From Candidatus Cloacimonadota bacterium (GTDB lineage Bacteria; Cloacimonadota; Cloacimonadia; JGIOTU-2; B8-G9), in the NCBI GenBank assembly GCA_003647765.1, contig QMNM01000028.1, positions 1-10,227 on the forward strand: a stretch of DNA of 10,227 nucleotides, in the 5' to 3' direction. This document shows positions 1 through 6,393 of the stretch, one piece after another. How positions within the stretch are numbered: the stretch's first letter is position 1; each line of letters opens with the position of its first letter. The translations under genes were made by a program, and so were the position numbers. The notes beneath the pieces are model-generated. The model made no database searches. It was given only the letters and a program-made list of their open reading frames with translations, and was not told where the DNA came from.

Positions 1-2
1 AT

Positions 3-164
3 TCACCTGATATACCTGGATGTGTGACTACTGATAGAACACGAAAAGAAGTGGAGAAAAATATGCGTGAAGCCATTAAATTTCATATTGATGGGATTCG
101 CTAAGAAAGTTATAAGATTCCTGAATCACAAAGTTATGCAATATATGCTGAAGTGCCTGCCTAA
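3..164 (+). pseudogene. hicB: HicB-family antitoxin, C-terminal part, interrupted by an in-frame stop
   Basis: The frame starting at base 3 reads SPDIPGCVTTDRTRKEVEKN, then MREAIKFHIDGIR. This matches the HicB signature (a PGC-type turn, then a helix of the form EAxxNMREAIxxHIxGLR). HicB is the antitoxin that binds and silences the HicA mRNA interferase; hicA would lie just left of the window. After GIR there is a TAA (102-104), but the same frame continues with ESYKIPESQSYAIYAEVPA to a second TAA (162-164), and that tail still looks like the normal HicB end (xxIPEPSSxAxYVEV). The second TAA sits inside the attC R'' heptamer GCCTAAC, just as the antitoxin stop does in the third cassette, so the ancestral gene most likely ended there. 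The N-terminus is outside the window. The truncated product may still work, since the lost 19 residues lie at the very end. Family assignment is fairly sure; loss of function is inference. Confidence 0.72.
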
Positions 165-294
165 CATTCGTTCCACTTGACAGAAACGCAGTGCGACTTT
201 AGGCTAACGCTTGTTATGCCAGTTTAAAGTTAATCACAAAATTTAAGGACATAGAACCATTTGCATTTTTGGCAAGTGAACTCTGCCGTTAGAA
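159..294 (+). repeat. attC recombination site 1
   Basis: R'' is GCCTAAC (159-165) and R' is GTTAGAA (288-294), a 136-bp site. Inside, CGTTCCACTTGACAG on the left pairs with the reverse complement of CAAGTGAAC near 273-281, leaving one unpaired C, as expected for the extrahelical base of the L''/L' boxes. Further in, AGAAACGCAGTG pairs imperfectly with CATTTGCATTTTTGG. About 60 internal bases (for example TTAATC, AAATTTAAGGACATAGA) are shared with the other two sites. The length is like the long VCR-type sites of Vibrio. Confidence 0.75.
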
Positions 295-310
295 GTCACT
301 CTTATTTTAG

Positions 311-316
311 TATAAT
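311..316 (+). promoter_or_regulatory. Possible -10 box for the first complete toxin-antitoxin cassette
   Basis: A perfect TATAAT lies just inside the cassette, 33 bases before the TTG at 346 and 39 before the ATG at 355. The hexamer 17 bp upstream (GTTAGA, 288-293) is only a weak -35 match and would overlap the attC R' box. Toxin-antitoxin cassettes often carry their own promoter; in A+T-rich DNA a lone TATAAT is weak evidence. Confidence 0.35.
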
Positions 317-354
317 ATTGACTTTTTCTATATAGGTTTATTATTTTGACTAAA

Positions 355-585
355 ATGAAATTTACTAAACATTTCCGTGATATGCTTATTGAGCGGAAAA
401 TCAAATTGGAATGGGTTGATCAAGCATTGAGTAGTCCTGATAAAGTAATGAGTGAACCCGATGGAACAACCCACTATTTACGGAGAATTCCAGGGCACGG
501 TAATCGTTGGCTTCGGGTTATAGTAAACACTACGGTTAAGCCCAGTAAAGCCGTGACAGTATTTTTTGACAGGAGACTTAAATGA
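355..585 (+). CDS. DUF4258-like toxin of a cassette-borne toxin-antitoxin pair
   Basis: A small basic protein of 76 residues from the ATG at 355, or 79 from an in-frame TTG at 346, which has a weak AGG 9 bases upstream. It opens KFTKHFRDMLIERKIKLEWV, the family's start (β-strand, then HFxxRxxER-I plus a VxxAL helix), continues with a P-x-K-V turn, and ends FFDRRLK, the basic C-terminal motif. DUF4258 proteins have a small RelE/BrnT-like fold and are usually paired with an antitoxin; action as an RNase is assumed from that fold, not shown. The stop overlaps the start of the next gene as ATGA. The terminal Arg-Arg codons, AGG AGA (571-576), also serve as the ribosome binding site of the antitoxin. 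It is paralogous to the toxin at 994-1236. Confidence 0.8.
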   Translation: MKFTKHFRDMLIERKIKLEWVDQALSSPDKVMSEPDGTTHYLRRIPGHGNRWLRVIVNTTVKPSKAVTVFFDRRLK

Positions 586-782
586 GAATAAAATTAGATA
601 AAGAGGGTGATGCACTCTATTTTCGTCTTTCCGATGAAGACATCTTGGAATCCGAAGAAGTTCGCCCCGGAGTAATTCTTGATTTTGATGATAAAGGACG
701 TGTTGTTGGCGTTGAGTTTCTCAATATTTCTGAACGTACGAATCAACAAGAAATATCTAACCTGCAATTTCAAACAGCATAA
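582..782 (+). CDS. DUF2283-family antitoxin partner
   Basis: A 66-residue acidic protein with the classic DUF2283 pattern: a strand with DxEGDALYFRLS, the core SEEVRPGVILDFDDKGRVVGVEFL, then a divergent tail (ERTNQQEISNLQFQTA). Proteins of this family commonly follow a DUF4258 toxin gene and are taken to neutralise it by direct binding. Its ATG overlaps the toxin stop (ATGA, 582-585), and an AGGAGA begins 11 bases before the start inside the toxin coding sequence, so translation is coupled. The gene ends 30 bp before the attC R'' heptamer. The variable tail is the likely site of partner specificity, because the paralogue at 1233 differs completely there. Confidence 0.8.
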   Translation: MRIKLDKEGDALYFRLSDEDILESEEVRPGVILDFDDKGRVVGVEFLNISERTNQQEISNLQFQTA

Positions 783-812
783 ATCAAAATAATCTATAAT
801 GTACAGAGTGCC

Positions 813-946
813 TTCTAACCCTCGCTTCACTTGACCTGAAACGTAGTGCGACAATTAACTAATGGCTATTATGCCAGAAAAGTTAATCTCAAAATTAAAG
901 ACATAGAGCCAAATTGCGTTTCTGCAAGTAAACTCCACCGTTAGGC
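813..946 (+). repeat. attC recombination site 2
   Basis: R'' is TTCTAAC (813-819) and R' is GTTAGGC (940-946), giving 134 bp. CGCTTCACTTGACCTG on the left pairs with the reverse complement of CTGCAAGTAAACTCC on the right, and GAAACGTAGTGC on the left aligns with the reverse complement of the segment around TTGCGTTTC. The centre shares GGCTATTATGCCAG and GTTAATCTCAAAATT with the neighbouring sites. The heptamers do not pair with each other but each pairs with its own cassette's other end, as expected for cassettes of different origin. Confidence 0.75.
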
Positions 947-993
947 AGAAATTCTTTTATTCTGAACTAAAACTTCATTAAATAAGATATGTG

Positions 994-1236
994 ATGTTAA
1001 AATATAAATTTACTAAATATTTTGAAAATAAGGTCTTGATAAAACGACCTTATCTTAAAAAGGAATGGTGTATTCGGGTTTTAGAGAAACCAATTAAAGT
1101 AGAAAGACAGGAAGGTAATAGATATCGTTTTTGGGGTATAATCCCCGAGTTGGGTGACAAATTTCTTCGCGTAGTAACTTTAGATGATAAAATAACAATT
1201 CATAATGCCTTCCCGGATAGGAGATTTAAAAGATGA
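994..1236 (+). CDS. DUF4258-like toxin, second cassette pair
   Basis: An 80-residue protein from the ATG at 994; a GTG at 991 is an alternative. No clear ribosome binding site is visible. It starts MLKYKFTKYFENKVLIKR, aligning with the toxin at 355, and keeps the EW helix start, the P-x-K-V turn, the strand pair around FLRVVTLDDKITIHNAF and the terminal DRRFKR. The two toxins are clearly homologous but well diverged, so they are independent cassettes rather than a recent duplication. It overlaps its antitoxin by ATGA. The Arg-Arg codons AGG AGA (1219-1224) sit 8 bases before the antitoxin start and provide its Shine-Dalgarno. Function as an mRNA-directed toxin is inferred from fold and pairing. 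Confidence 0.77.
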   Translation: MLKYKFTKYFENKVLIKRPYLKKEWCIRVLEKPIKVERQEGNRYRFWGIIPELGDKFLRVVTLDDKITIHNAFPDRRFKR

Positions 1237-1451
1237 AATTAACATATTTTCCTGAAACAGATTCACTTTATATTGATTTATCTATCAAGAGTAGCGTAAA
1301 AAGTGAAGAGATTTCAGAAGGTGTAGTTCTGGATTATGATTCAGAAGATAATCTTGTAGGGATCGATATAGACAATGCCAGTAGGAAATTAGATTTATCT
1401 GAATTAATAACGATAAAAATGCCCATAGTTTCCCAAAGAATTTCTGCCTAA
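1233..1451 (+). CDS. DUF2283-family antitoxin, second cassette pair
   Basis: 72 residues with the DUF2283 layout: YFPETDSLYIDLS, then SEEISEGVVLDYDSEDNLVG, then IDIDNAS and a private tail (RKLDLSELITIKMPIVSQ and four more). It is coupled to the toxin by a 4-base overlap and the AGGAGA inside the toxin's last codons. Its TAA stop (1449-1451) lies within the attC R'' heptamer GCCTAAC, so the cassette has almost no spare sequence at its end. Compared with the antitoxin at 582, the core is conserved and the C-terminal tail is unrelated, consistent with different partner specificity. Confidence 0.8.
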   Translation: MKLTYFPETDSLYIDLSIKSSVKSEEISEGVVLDYDSEDNLVGIDIDNASRKLDLSELITIKMPIVSQRISA

Positions 1452-1642
1452 CCACCGCTTCACCTCTTAAGAAAGTAATTTACTTTCATTTATAAAAGAA
1501 CTCCGATGTATGGTAGAAGAGTAGCTGACAGAAACGCAATGCCATCTTTAATCTAACGGCTATATTTCCAGAAAAGGTTAATCTCACAATTTAAGGATAT
1601 AGAGCCATTTGTGTTTTTGGCAAGTGAGATTATCCGTTATAT
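1446..1642 (+). repeat. attC recombination site 3, with an internal insert
   Basis: R'' is GCCTAAC (1446-1452) and R' is GTTATAT (1636-1642). The site follows sites 1 and 2 up to CGCTTCAC (ending 1463) and again from TGACAGAAACGC (1526 on), through GGTTAATCTCACAATTTAAGG to the L'-like TTGGCAAGTGAGATTATCC. Between these lie about 62 extra bases (1464-1525). Without the insert the length would be 135 bp, equal to the other two sites. R' is not complementary to this cassette's own R'' and departs from GTTRRRY at one base, as could happen where the array meets non-cassette DNA. Confidence 0.68.
1464..1525. other. 62-bp insert inside attC site 3
   Basis: This sequence is absent from the equivalent position of attC sites 1 and 2. 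It contains a perfect inverted repeat GAAAGTAA-t-TTACTTTC (1471-1487), and its ends carry CTCTT and AAGAG in inverted orientation. It splits the L''-side arm of the stem, where integrase binding is expected. No coding potential is seen. Confidence 0.5.
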
Positions 1643-1667
1643 TTATAGGATTTTTATAGTAAACTCA

Positions 1668-3263
1668 TCACTTAATTATTGTATCTTTTTCAAATTTTTT
1701 TAATGTCTTTGGATAATCGCTATTATAATGCAATCCTCTACTCTCCTTACGAGATATAGCAGAACGGACAATTAAATATGCAATGGTAATTAGATTTCTG
1801 GTTTCAATTAAATCTTGCCGTATTGGATTTCTATGGTAAAATTCTTCTACCTCTTTGTAAAATACTTTAATCCATTGTCTTGCGAATTCCAGCCTACGAT
1901 TAGACCTAACAATTCCTACATAGTTCCACATCATCTCTTTTAATGCATTTTTATTGTGTGATATGATAATCCATTCATGCTCGTCAAATACATTCTCTTC
2001 ACTCCATTGTGGAATTGCTGGGAAGTCAACATCATCGTTATTTTCTGGAAGTTTAGCACAATTATATGCGGTAACAAGGCCCTCTAACAAGGAATTAGAA
2101 GCAAGCCGATTTGCTCCATGTAGACCAATACAAGCAGTTTCTCCAATTGCATATAAATTTTTTATATCTGTCTTGCCGTCAATTCCAGCCAGAATTCCAC
2201 CACAACTATAATGAGCAGCTGGCACAACAGGTATCATATCCTTGCAAAAATCAATGTCATGTTCATAACATTGCTGAAATATATTAGGAAATCGCTTTTT
2301 CATTTTCTCACTGTCAAGATGAGTTAAGTCCAAATATACATAGCTATTGCCATTCTTTATCATTTCGTAATTTATAGATTGTGATACAATATCACGAGGT
2401 GCCAATTCTGCAAGCTTATGATACCTTGTCATAAATCTTTCACCATTCTGTAGTCGTAGATATGCACCTTCTCCTCTAACAGCTTCTGAAATTAAAAAAC
2501 TTTCTCCTTCTGGATTATAAAATGTTGTAGGATGGAACTGTATGAACTCCATATTAGCGACTCTTGCACTTGCACGAAATGCAATAGCAACTCCATCCCC
2601 AGTAGCAATTTTTGAATTGGTTGTATGCAGATAGACCTGTGAACATCCACCTGTTGCTAATACTGTCTTTTTTGCCAGAAATCTATTTACCCTTCTTTTT
2701 TTCATATCAAAAACATAGGCACCCCAGCAAGTAATACCTGTCCTGTATGCATCTAATCCCTTTATATGATGTTGTGTAATTAAGTCCACTGCCATAAAAT
2801 ATTCGTAAATCTTTATATTAGGATGCTCTTTTACTTTCTTTATCAACGCGCGTTCAACTTCCACTCCTGTCCAATCATCAGCGTGAACTATACGGCGATG
2901 AGAATGCGCACCTTCCTTTCCTAAATTTAAGTTATGCAAATTTGGTAACTTGCCATCTATTGTGGTAAAATGAACTCCCATATCTATTAAATCTCTAATT
3001 CTATCAGCTGCACAGGAAACAACCTCTCTAATTACAGGTAAATGATTTAATCTTACACCAGCTTGATAAGTATCTTGAATATGGGATTCAATGCTATCCT
3101 CATCATCTAAAACAGCTGCTATACCGCCCTGTGCTAATTTAGTGTTGGACTCTGATAGCTCACTTTTTGTAATAATGATTACTTGCCCCCTTTTTGCAGA
3201 TTCAATTGCAAATGTAAGTCCTGCAATGCCACTACCTATTACTAAAAAATCCGTTTTTATCAT
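1668..3263 (-). CDS. nadB: L-aspartate oxidase (quinolinate synthesis, NAD biosynthesis)
   Basis: NadB oxidises L-aspartate to iminoaspartate with FAD, supplying quinolinate synthase (NadA) in de novo NAD synthesis; in anaerobes fumarate can replace oxygen as acceptor. The 531-residue protein (E. coli NadB is 540) has the dinucleotide fold GSGIAGL (10-16), the SNTKLAQGGIAAVL segment (39-52), EGAHSHRR (117-124), QFHPTTF (242-248), APRDIVSQ (288-295), PAAHYSCGGI (348-357) and GANRLASNSLLEGLV (383-397). His244, Arg290, His351 and Arg386 fall at the same numbers as the known E. coli catalytic residues. SRGLHYNSDYP near the C-terminus is also typical and separates it from fumarate reductase flavoproteins. 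The ATG has GGGAG 6 bases upstream (complement of 3270-3274). No nadA or nadC is adjacent. Its 3' end lies 25 bp from the last attC, facing the cassettes tail to tail. Confidence 0.96.
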   Translation of the reverse strand: MIKTDFLVIGSGIAGLTFAIESAKRGQVIIITKSELSESNTKLAQGGIAAVLDDEDSIESHIQDTYQAGVRLNHLPVIREVVSCAADRIRDLIDMGVHFTTIDGKLPNLHNLNLGKEGAHSHRRIVHADDWTGVEVERALIKKVKEHPNIKIYEYFMAVDLITQHHIKGLDAYRTGITCWGAYVFDMKKRRVNRFLAKKTVLATGGCSQVYLHTTNSKIATGDGVAIAFRASARVANMEFIQFHPTTFYNPEGESFLISEAVRGEGAYLRLQNGERFMTRYHKLAELAPRDIVSQSINYEMIKNGNSYVYLDLTHLDSEKMKKRFPNIFQQCYEHDIDFCKDMIPVVPAAHYSCGGILAGIDGKTDIKNLYAIGETACIGLHGANRLASNSLLEGLVTAYNCAKLPENNDDVDFPAIPQWSEENVFDEHEWIIISHNKNALKEMMWNYVGIVRSNRRLEFARQWIKVFYKEVEEFYHRNPIRQDLIETRNLITIAYLIVRSAISRKESRGLHYNSDYPKTLKKFEKDTIIK

Positions 3264-3565
3264 TTATAACTCCCATCTAATATAATGCATTATTTATCTT
3301 TATGTGATGTATAATCAACAAACCAAAATTTTTGATAAAACATACAAAAAGCATCTAAACTTATTAAAAATAAATATTGTCAAATTTTAAAGGCAAACCA
3401 GATTCCTTTGTAAGAAATTGCTATAATATAAATATTTCAGTAAGTAGAAATCGCTTTGGTAACTGCCAAACTGAAAAGCTATTTAGTCAATATGAGAAAA
3501 TTCAATAGAGATGTCATCTTATTTTTGACAATAGATTTTACAATTTCCAATTTATCTTTTTTTTA
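3264..3565. other. Divergent intergenic spacer between nadB and the MATE gene
   Basis: This 302-bp, very A+T-rich spacer must hold promoters for both genes. On the plus strand there is a TATAAT (3422-3427) without a good -35, and a perfect TTGACA (3525-3530) with only poor -10 candidates before the ATG at 3566. On the minus strand a TTGACA (complement of 3379-3384) also lacks a convincing -10. A short inverted repeat TTTGG-N6-CCAAA lies at 3455-3470. No small gene or RNA gene is recognised. Confidence 0.4.
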
Positions 3566-4954
3566 ATGGTTGATATAATTATGAAAATAAAAGAGATTGT
3601 AGCAAATAATAAAAGGCCAGATTTACTATACGGTTCAATATTAAAAAGTTTAGTGCTTCTATCAGTCCCTGTAATGCTTTCTAATTTTTCGCATACATTG
3701 TTCAATTTAGTTGATGCTTTTTGGGTTGGTAAATTAGGTAAAGAAGCATTTTCTGCGCCAACTATTAGTTTTCCAATTATTTTCTTTATTATCTCCTTTG
3801 GCTCTGGTCTATCAGTAGCCGCAACTGCTCTAATTGCACAATATACAGGTGCTGGTAAAAAGGATAAATCTGAAATTATAGCAGGTCAGGTCATAACAGT
3901 AATGCTATTTTTTAGTTTAGTAATTTCCACTTTAGGAATTATTTTTCTTAACAATATTTTGAGTTTTCTTAAAGTACCAACATCAGTATGGAATTACACA
4001 CATCAGTATATATTTATAATATTGTTAGGAATGCCTGTTTATTTTATTTTCATTGCATATCAAGGAATAAGATTTGGACTGGGCGATACATTTACACCGA
4101 TGCTTATCCAATTTATTGTAGTTGGGCTAAATATTATACTTGACCCGTTTCTTATTTTTGGTATTTGGATTTTCCCGCGCTTAGATGTAAAAGGAGCAGC
4201 AATTGCTACGGTTTTTTCTAGAGCAGTGGCTGCTATTGTTATTATATACTGGATAGTCAGAGATAGGGAAATAAATATTAAATTAAAACATTTAATTCCT
4301 AATTTCAATTATATTGGAAAAATTCTGAAGATAGGATTACCTGCATCATTGGGACAATCAGGGACTTCGTTAGGATTTATTTTAATGATTTCTTTTGTTA
4401 ATCGTTTTGGGGCTTCTGTGATTAGTGCTTTTGGAATAGGGAATCGGATTGTTATTTTAGCTATGCTACCAGCAATGGGAATAGCTAGTGCTGTAGCTAC
4501 TATTGTTGGACAGAATTTAGGTGCTGATAATATCAAGCGAGCTGTAAAAATTATTTGGTATGCTATGGCAATGGTCGCCTCAATTCTACTTATCTGGAGC
4601 ACTTTTACATTCGTATTAGGACAATATGTTGTAAAGTTCTTTATAAATAATGAAGAGGTTATATTTTATGGAAAAGAATTTTTTAAGATAGTTCCCTATT
4701 CCACAGTATTTTTTGGACTAGCATTTATAATGAATGGAGCATTCCAAGGTTCTGGACATACAGTTCCTGTAATGATTGTTACTCTATCACGACTATGGGT
4801 ATTTCGCATTCCTATATCTTATTTTTTGGCATTCAAATTAAATTATGGTGCAAAAGGTATATGGTGGGGATTTTTTATTAGCAATGTTCTTGCAGGTATT
4901 CTGGCTTATGTTATATTCATAAGTGGGAAATGGAAACACAAAATAATAAATTAG
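3566..4954 (+). CDS. MATE-family multidrug/Na+ (or H+) antiporter
   Basis: A 462-residue polytopic membrane protein with about 12 membrane segments arranged as two homologous halves (roughly residues 27-230 and 250-455), the length and layout of MATE exporters. These carriers extrude cationic drugs or metabolites in exchange for Na+ or H+. Family marks visible: LSVPVMLSNFSHTLFNLVDAF with the TM1 Asp (residue 50), GLSVAATALIAQYTGAG, ILDPFLIFGIW, VGQNLGAD in the second half (mirroring QYTGAG in the first), and FQGSGHTVPVM. The substrate cannot be read from sequence. The start is uncertain: ATG at 3566 or the in-frame ATG at 3581; neither has a clear Shine-Dalgarno. The gene is divergent from nadB, with no obvious functional link to either neighbour. 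Confidence 0.92.
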   Translation: MVDIIMKIKEIVANNKRPDLLYGSILKSLVLLSVPVMLSNFSHTLFNLVDAFWVGKLGKEAFSAPTISFPIIFFIISFGSGLSVAATALIAQYTGAGKKDKSEIIAGQVITVMLFFSLVISTLGIIFLNNILSFLKVPTSVWNYTHQYIFIILLGMPVYFIFIAYQGIRFGLGDTFTPMLIQFIVVGLNIILDPFLIFGIWIFPRLDVKGAAIATVFSRAVAAIVIIYWIVRDREINIKLKHLIPNFNYIGKILKIGLPASLGQSGTSLGFILMISFVNRFGASVISAFGIGNRIVILAMLPAMGIASAVATIVGQNLGADNIKRAVKIIWYAMAMVASILLIWSTFTFVLGQYVVKFFINNEEVIFYGKEFFKIVPYSTVFFGLAFIMNGAFQGSGHTVPVMIVTLSRLWVFRIPISYFLAFKLNYGAKGIWWGFFISNVLAGILAYVIFISGKWKHKIIN

Positions 4955-4976
4955 CGAAGTAATCCTTGTATAAAAA

Positions 4977-4999
4977 AAGAAATTTATGTTAAATTTCTT
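4977..4999 (+). other. A+T-rich hairpin downstream of the MATE gene
   Basis: AAGAAATTT, loop ATGTT, then AAATTTCTT forms a 9-bp stem 22 bp after the stop codon. There is no T-run after it on the plus strand, while a 7-A run precedes it. It could be a weak plus-strand terminator or chance in A+T-rich DNA. Confidence 0.25.
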
Positions 5000-5000
5000 G

Positions 5001-5135
5001 AAAATGTTATATTATAGTGAACCACAAAAAATTTTTAGCCATAAAGAAACACGAAGTTATCATCCATTCATTACCCTTATATTAGTGTTTTTTCGTGTTC
5101 TTCGTGGCTGAACACTCTTCAAAAATGTTATATTA
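5001..5135. mobile_element. Small inverted-repeat element flanked by a 14-bp direct repeat
   Basis: AAAATGTTATATTA occurs exactly at 5001-5014 and again at 5122-5135. Between the copies, 107 bp contain an imperfect inverted repeat: AGCCATAAAGAAACACGAAG (5037-5056) against TTTCGTGTTCTTCGTGGCT (5091-5109). Sequences of the CACGAAGAACACGAA type recur in intergenic DNA of many environmental bacteria. The direct repeats look like a target-site duplication, making this a candidate non-autonomous (MITE-like) insertion between the MATE gene and mscS. It has no coding capacity. Confidence 0.45.
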
Positions 5136-5153
5136 GTATGCAATTATTTATTC

Positions 5154-5184
5154 TTGACAAAAAAACATCAAATCAAGTTATAGG
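5154..5184 (+). promoter_or_regulatory. Possible promoter for the mscS-psd-pssA operon
   Basis: A perfect TTGACA (5154-5159) is followed after 19 bp by TATAGG (5179-5184). The spacing is longer than ideal. If real, transcription would begin near 5190, too late for a leadered TTG start at 5191 and favouring the ATG at 5275 as the mscS start. Confidence 0.35.
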
Positions 5185-5274
5185 AATGATTTGAGAAAAT
5201 TTTTATTATGGCAAGCATCACTTTTGGAAAGTTATTCTATTTCACCTCCTACATATAACTCCTTAACTAATATT

Positions 5275-6345
5275 ATGGATAAAATAATAAATTTTTATAA
5301 TAAAGTTCCATCTTATGTTCGTGAATTATTTATCACTGTGATTATTTTTGTCTCCGCTTTTATTATCAACAAGGTAGTAATTCCGAAGATTAAATTGATT
5401 TTACAGTATATTGCAGAAAAATCCGGAGAGAAACTGGAACATAAAGAGTATAAGAGAATTTGCAACCCTTTACGAATTATCCTCTTTTCATTTGCCTTTG
5501 TATCTATCTTTAATATATTAACATTCATACCAGCCAAAGCCATCAAAACTATCAATAATATATCTTTTGTTATAATAGTATCTTCTTTTGGATATTTATT
5601 TATTAATTTCATTAAATTCATCTTCTTGGTTTTTGCAAATAAATTAAATCGTGAAAGTAACAGAGCAATTGATGAAGGATTTATTTCTATTTTTAACACT
5701 ATATTATCTCTTATAGTATTTGTTATTGTTTTATCTATCATTTTAGGGCATTTTAATATAAATATAAGTTCTTTATTAGCAACATTAGGTGTAGGTTCTT
5801 TAGCAATAGCATTAGCAGCCAAGGATACATTATCAAATATGATTTCAGGTTTTATGATACTAATAGATAGACCATTTCGGATAGGTGATAGATTGATTTT
5901 GGATGACGACTTGATTGGTGATGTAACACATATTGGTCTACGAAGCACAAAAATAGTAACCCTTGATAGACGAACCGTAATATTGCCAAATGCTAAAATT
6001 GCTAATGAGCAAATAACCAATCTTTCTTATCCTGACAATATAATCTATATTAAGACCAAAATTGGTGTAGGATATGGAAGTGATATTGATTTAGTTAAGC
6101 AAAAAATTAGAGAAGCTATATCTGAAATAGAAGATATCTCATCCTATCCAAAGCCGATTATTTCTTTTGAAGAATTCGCAAGTTCAAGTTTGAACTTTAT
6201 GATATGGTTTGCTATTAGGGATTATCGTAATCAGTTTGCTGTTCAGGATAAATTTCATTCTCTATTAAACAAGAAATTTAGAGAAGCAGGTATAAACATC
6301 CCATTCCCAATAATAACTATTGATATGCCTGAAAATAAGGGCTAA
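5275..6345 (+). CDS. mscS: MscS-family mechanosensitive channel
   Basis: Taken from the ATG at 5275 the protein has 356 residues; a TTG at 5191 with AGGA upstream would add 28. Numbered from the TTG, membrane segments lie near 44-66, 93-113, 122-148 and 166-187. The pore-lining helix follows, LGVGSLAIALAAKDTLSNMISGF (199-221), with the small-residue packing and the KD-xxx-N-xxSG end typical of MscS. The β-domain follows (DRPFRIGDRLILDDDLIGDV, LPNAKIANEQITNLS, 265-279), and the C-terminus ends in AGINIPFPIITID, matching the family's IPFPQ ending. MscS channels open under membrane tension on hypo-osmotic shock and release solutes. It is 48 bp upstream of psd on the same strand, probably one operon with the phospholipid genes. 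The start codon is the main doubt. Confidence 0.93.
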   Translation: MDKIINFYNKVPSYVRELFITVIIFVSAFIINKVVIPKIKLILQYIAEKSGEKLEHKEYKRICNPLRIILFSFAFVSIFNILTFIPAKAIKTINNISFVIIVSSFGYLFINFIKFIFLVFANKLNRESNRAIDEGFISIFNTILSLIVFVIVLSIILGHFNINISSLLATLGVGSLAIALAAKDTLSNMISGFMILIDRPFRIGDRLILDDDLIGDVTHIGLRSTKIVTLDRRTVILPNAKIANEQITNLSYPDNIIYIKTKIGVGYGSDIDLVKQKIREAISEIEDISSYPKPIISFEEFASSSLNFMIWFAIRDYRNQFAVQDKFHSLLNKKFREAGINIPFPIITIDMPENKG

Positions 6346-6393
6346 ATACATATCAAGTCGTTAAACCAGTTAATTTAATCAGATGTAAGAAAT

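Larger units (their letters stand above)
159..1642 (+). mobile_element. Integron gene-cassette array (distal end), toxin-antitoxin cassettes
   Basis: Three related attC-like sites separate short genes that all read in the same direction, each with its attC at the 3' end, which is the layout of integron cassettes. Complete cassettes run about 289-940 and 941-1636; the end of a hicB cassette precedes them. Both full cassettes carry a toxin-antitoxin pair, the class known to stabilise large sedentary integrons such as that of Vibrio cholerae. Cassette orientation places attI and the integrase gene, if present, to the left. To the right the array abuts nadB in the opposite orientation, so this looks like the last cassette. 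The hicB and first DUF4258 cassettes look visibly richer in G+C than psd or mscS further right. No integrase is visible, so an integrase-less attC cluster is the alternative. Confidence 0.75.

Noticed and set aside
594-854. Minus-strand open frame opposite the first DUF2283 gene
   Set aside because: It overlaps a recognised antitoxin and runs into attC site 2; no family features.
159-1642. A CRISPR-like array, because of three spaced repeats
   Set aside because: Repeats are over 130 bp, diverged, palindromic at the ends and separated by coding cassettes of about 520 and 500 bp.
3455-3470. TTTGG-N6-CCAAA as an operator for an NAD-responsive regulator of nadB
   Set aside because: Only 5-bp arms, nearly 200 bp from the nadB start, and it does not match a regulator site I can name.
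5313-6020. A 235-codon minus-strand open frame within mscS
   Set aside because: It lies wholly antisense to a well-conserved MscS gene, has no recognisable domain and has the low-complexity Ile/Asn/Lys look of an A+T-rich shadow frame.
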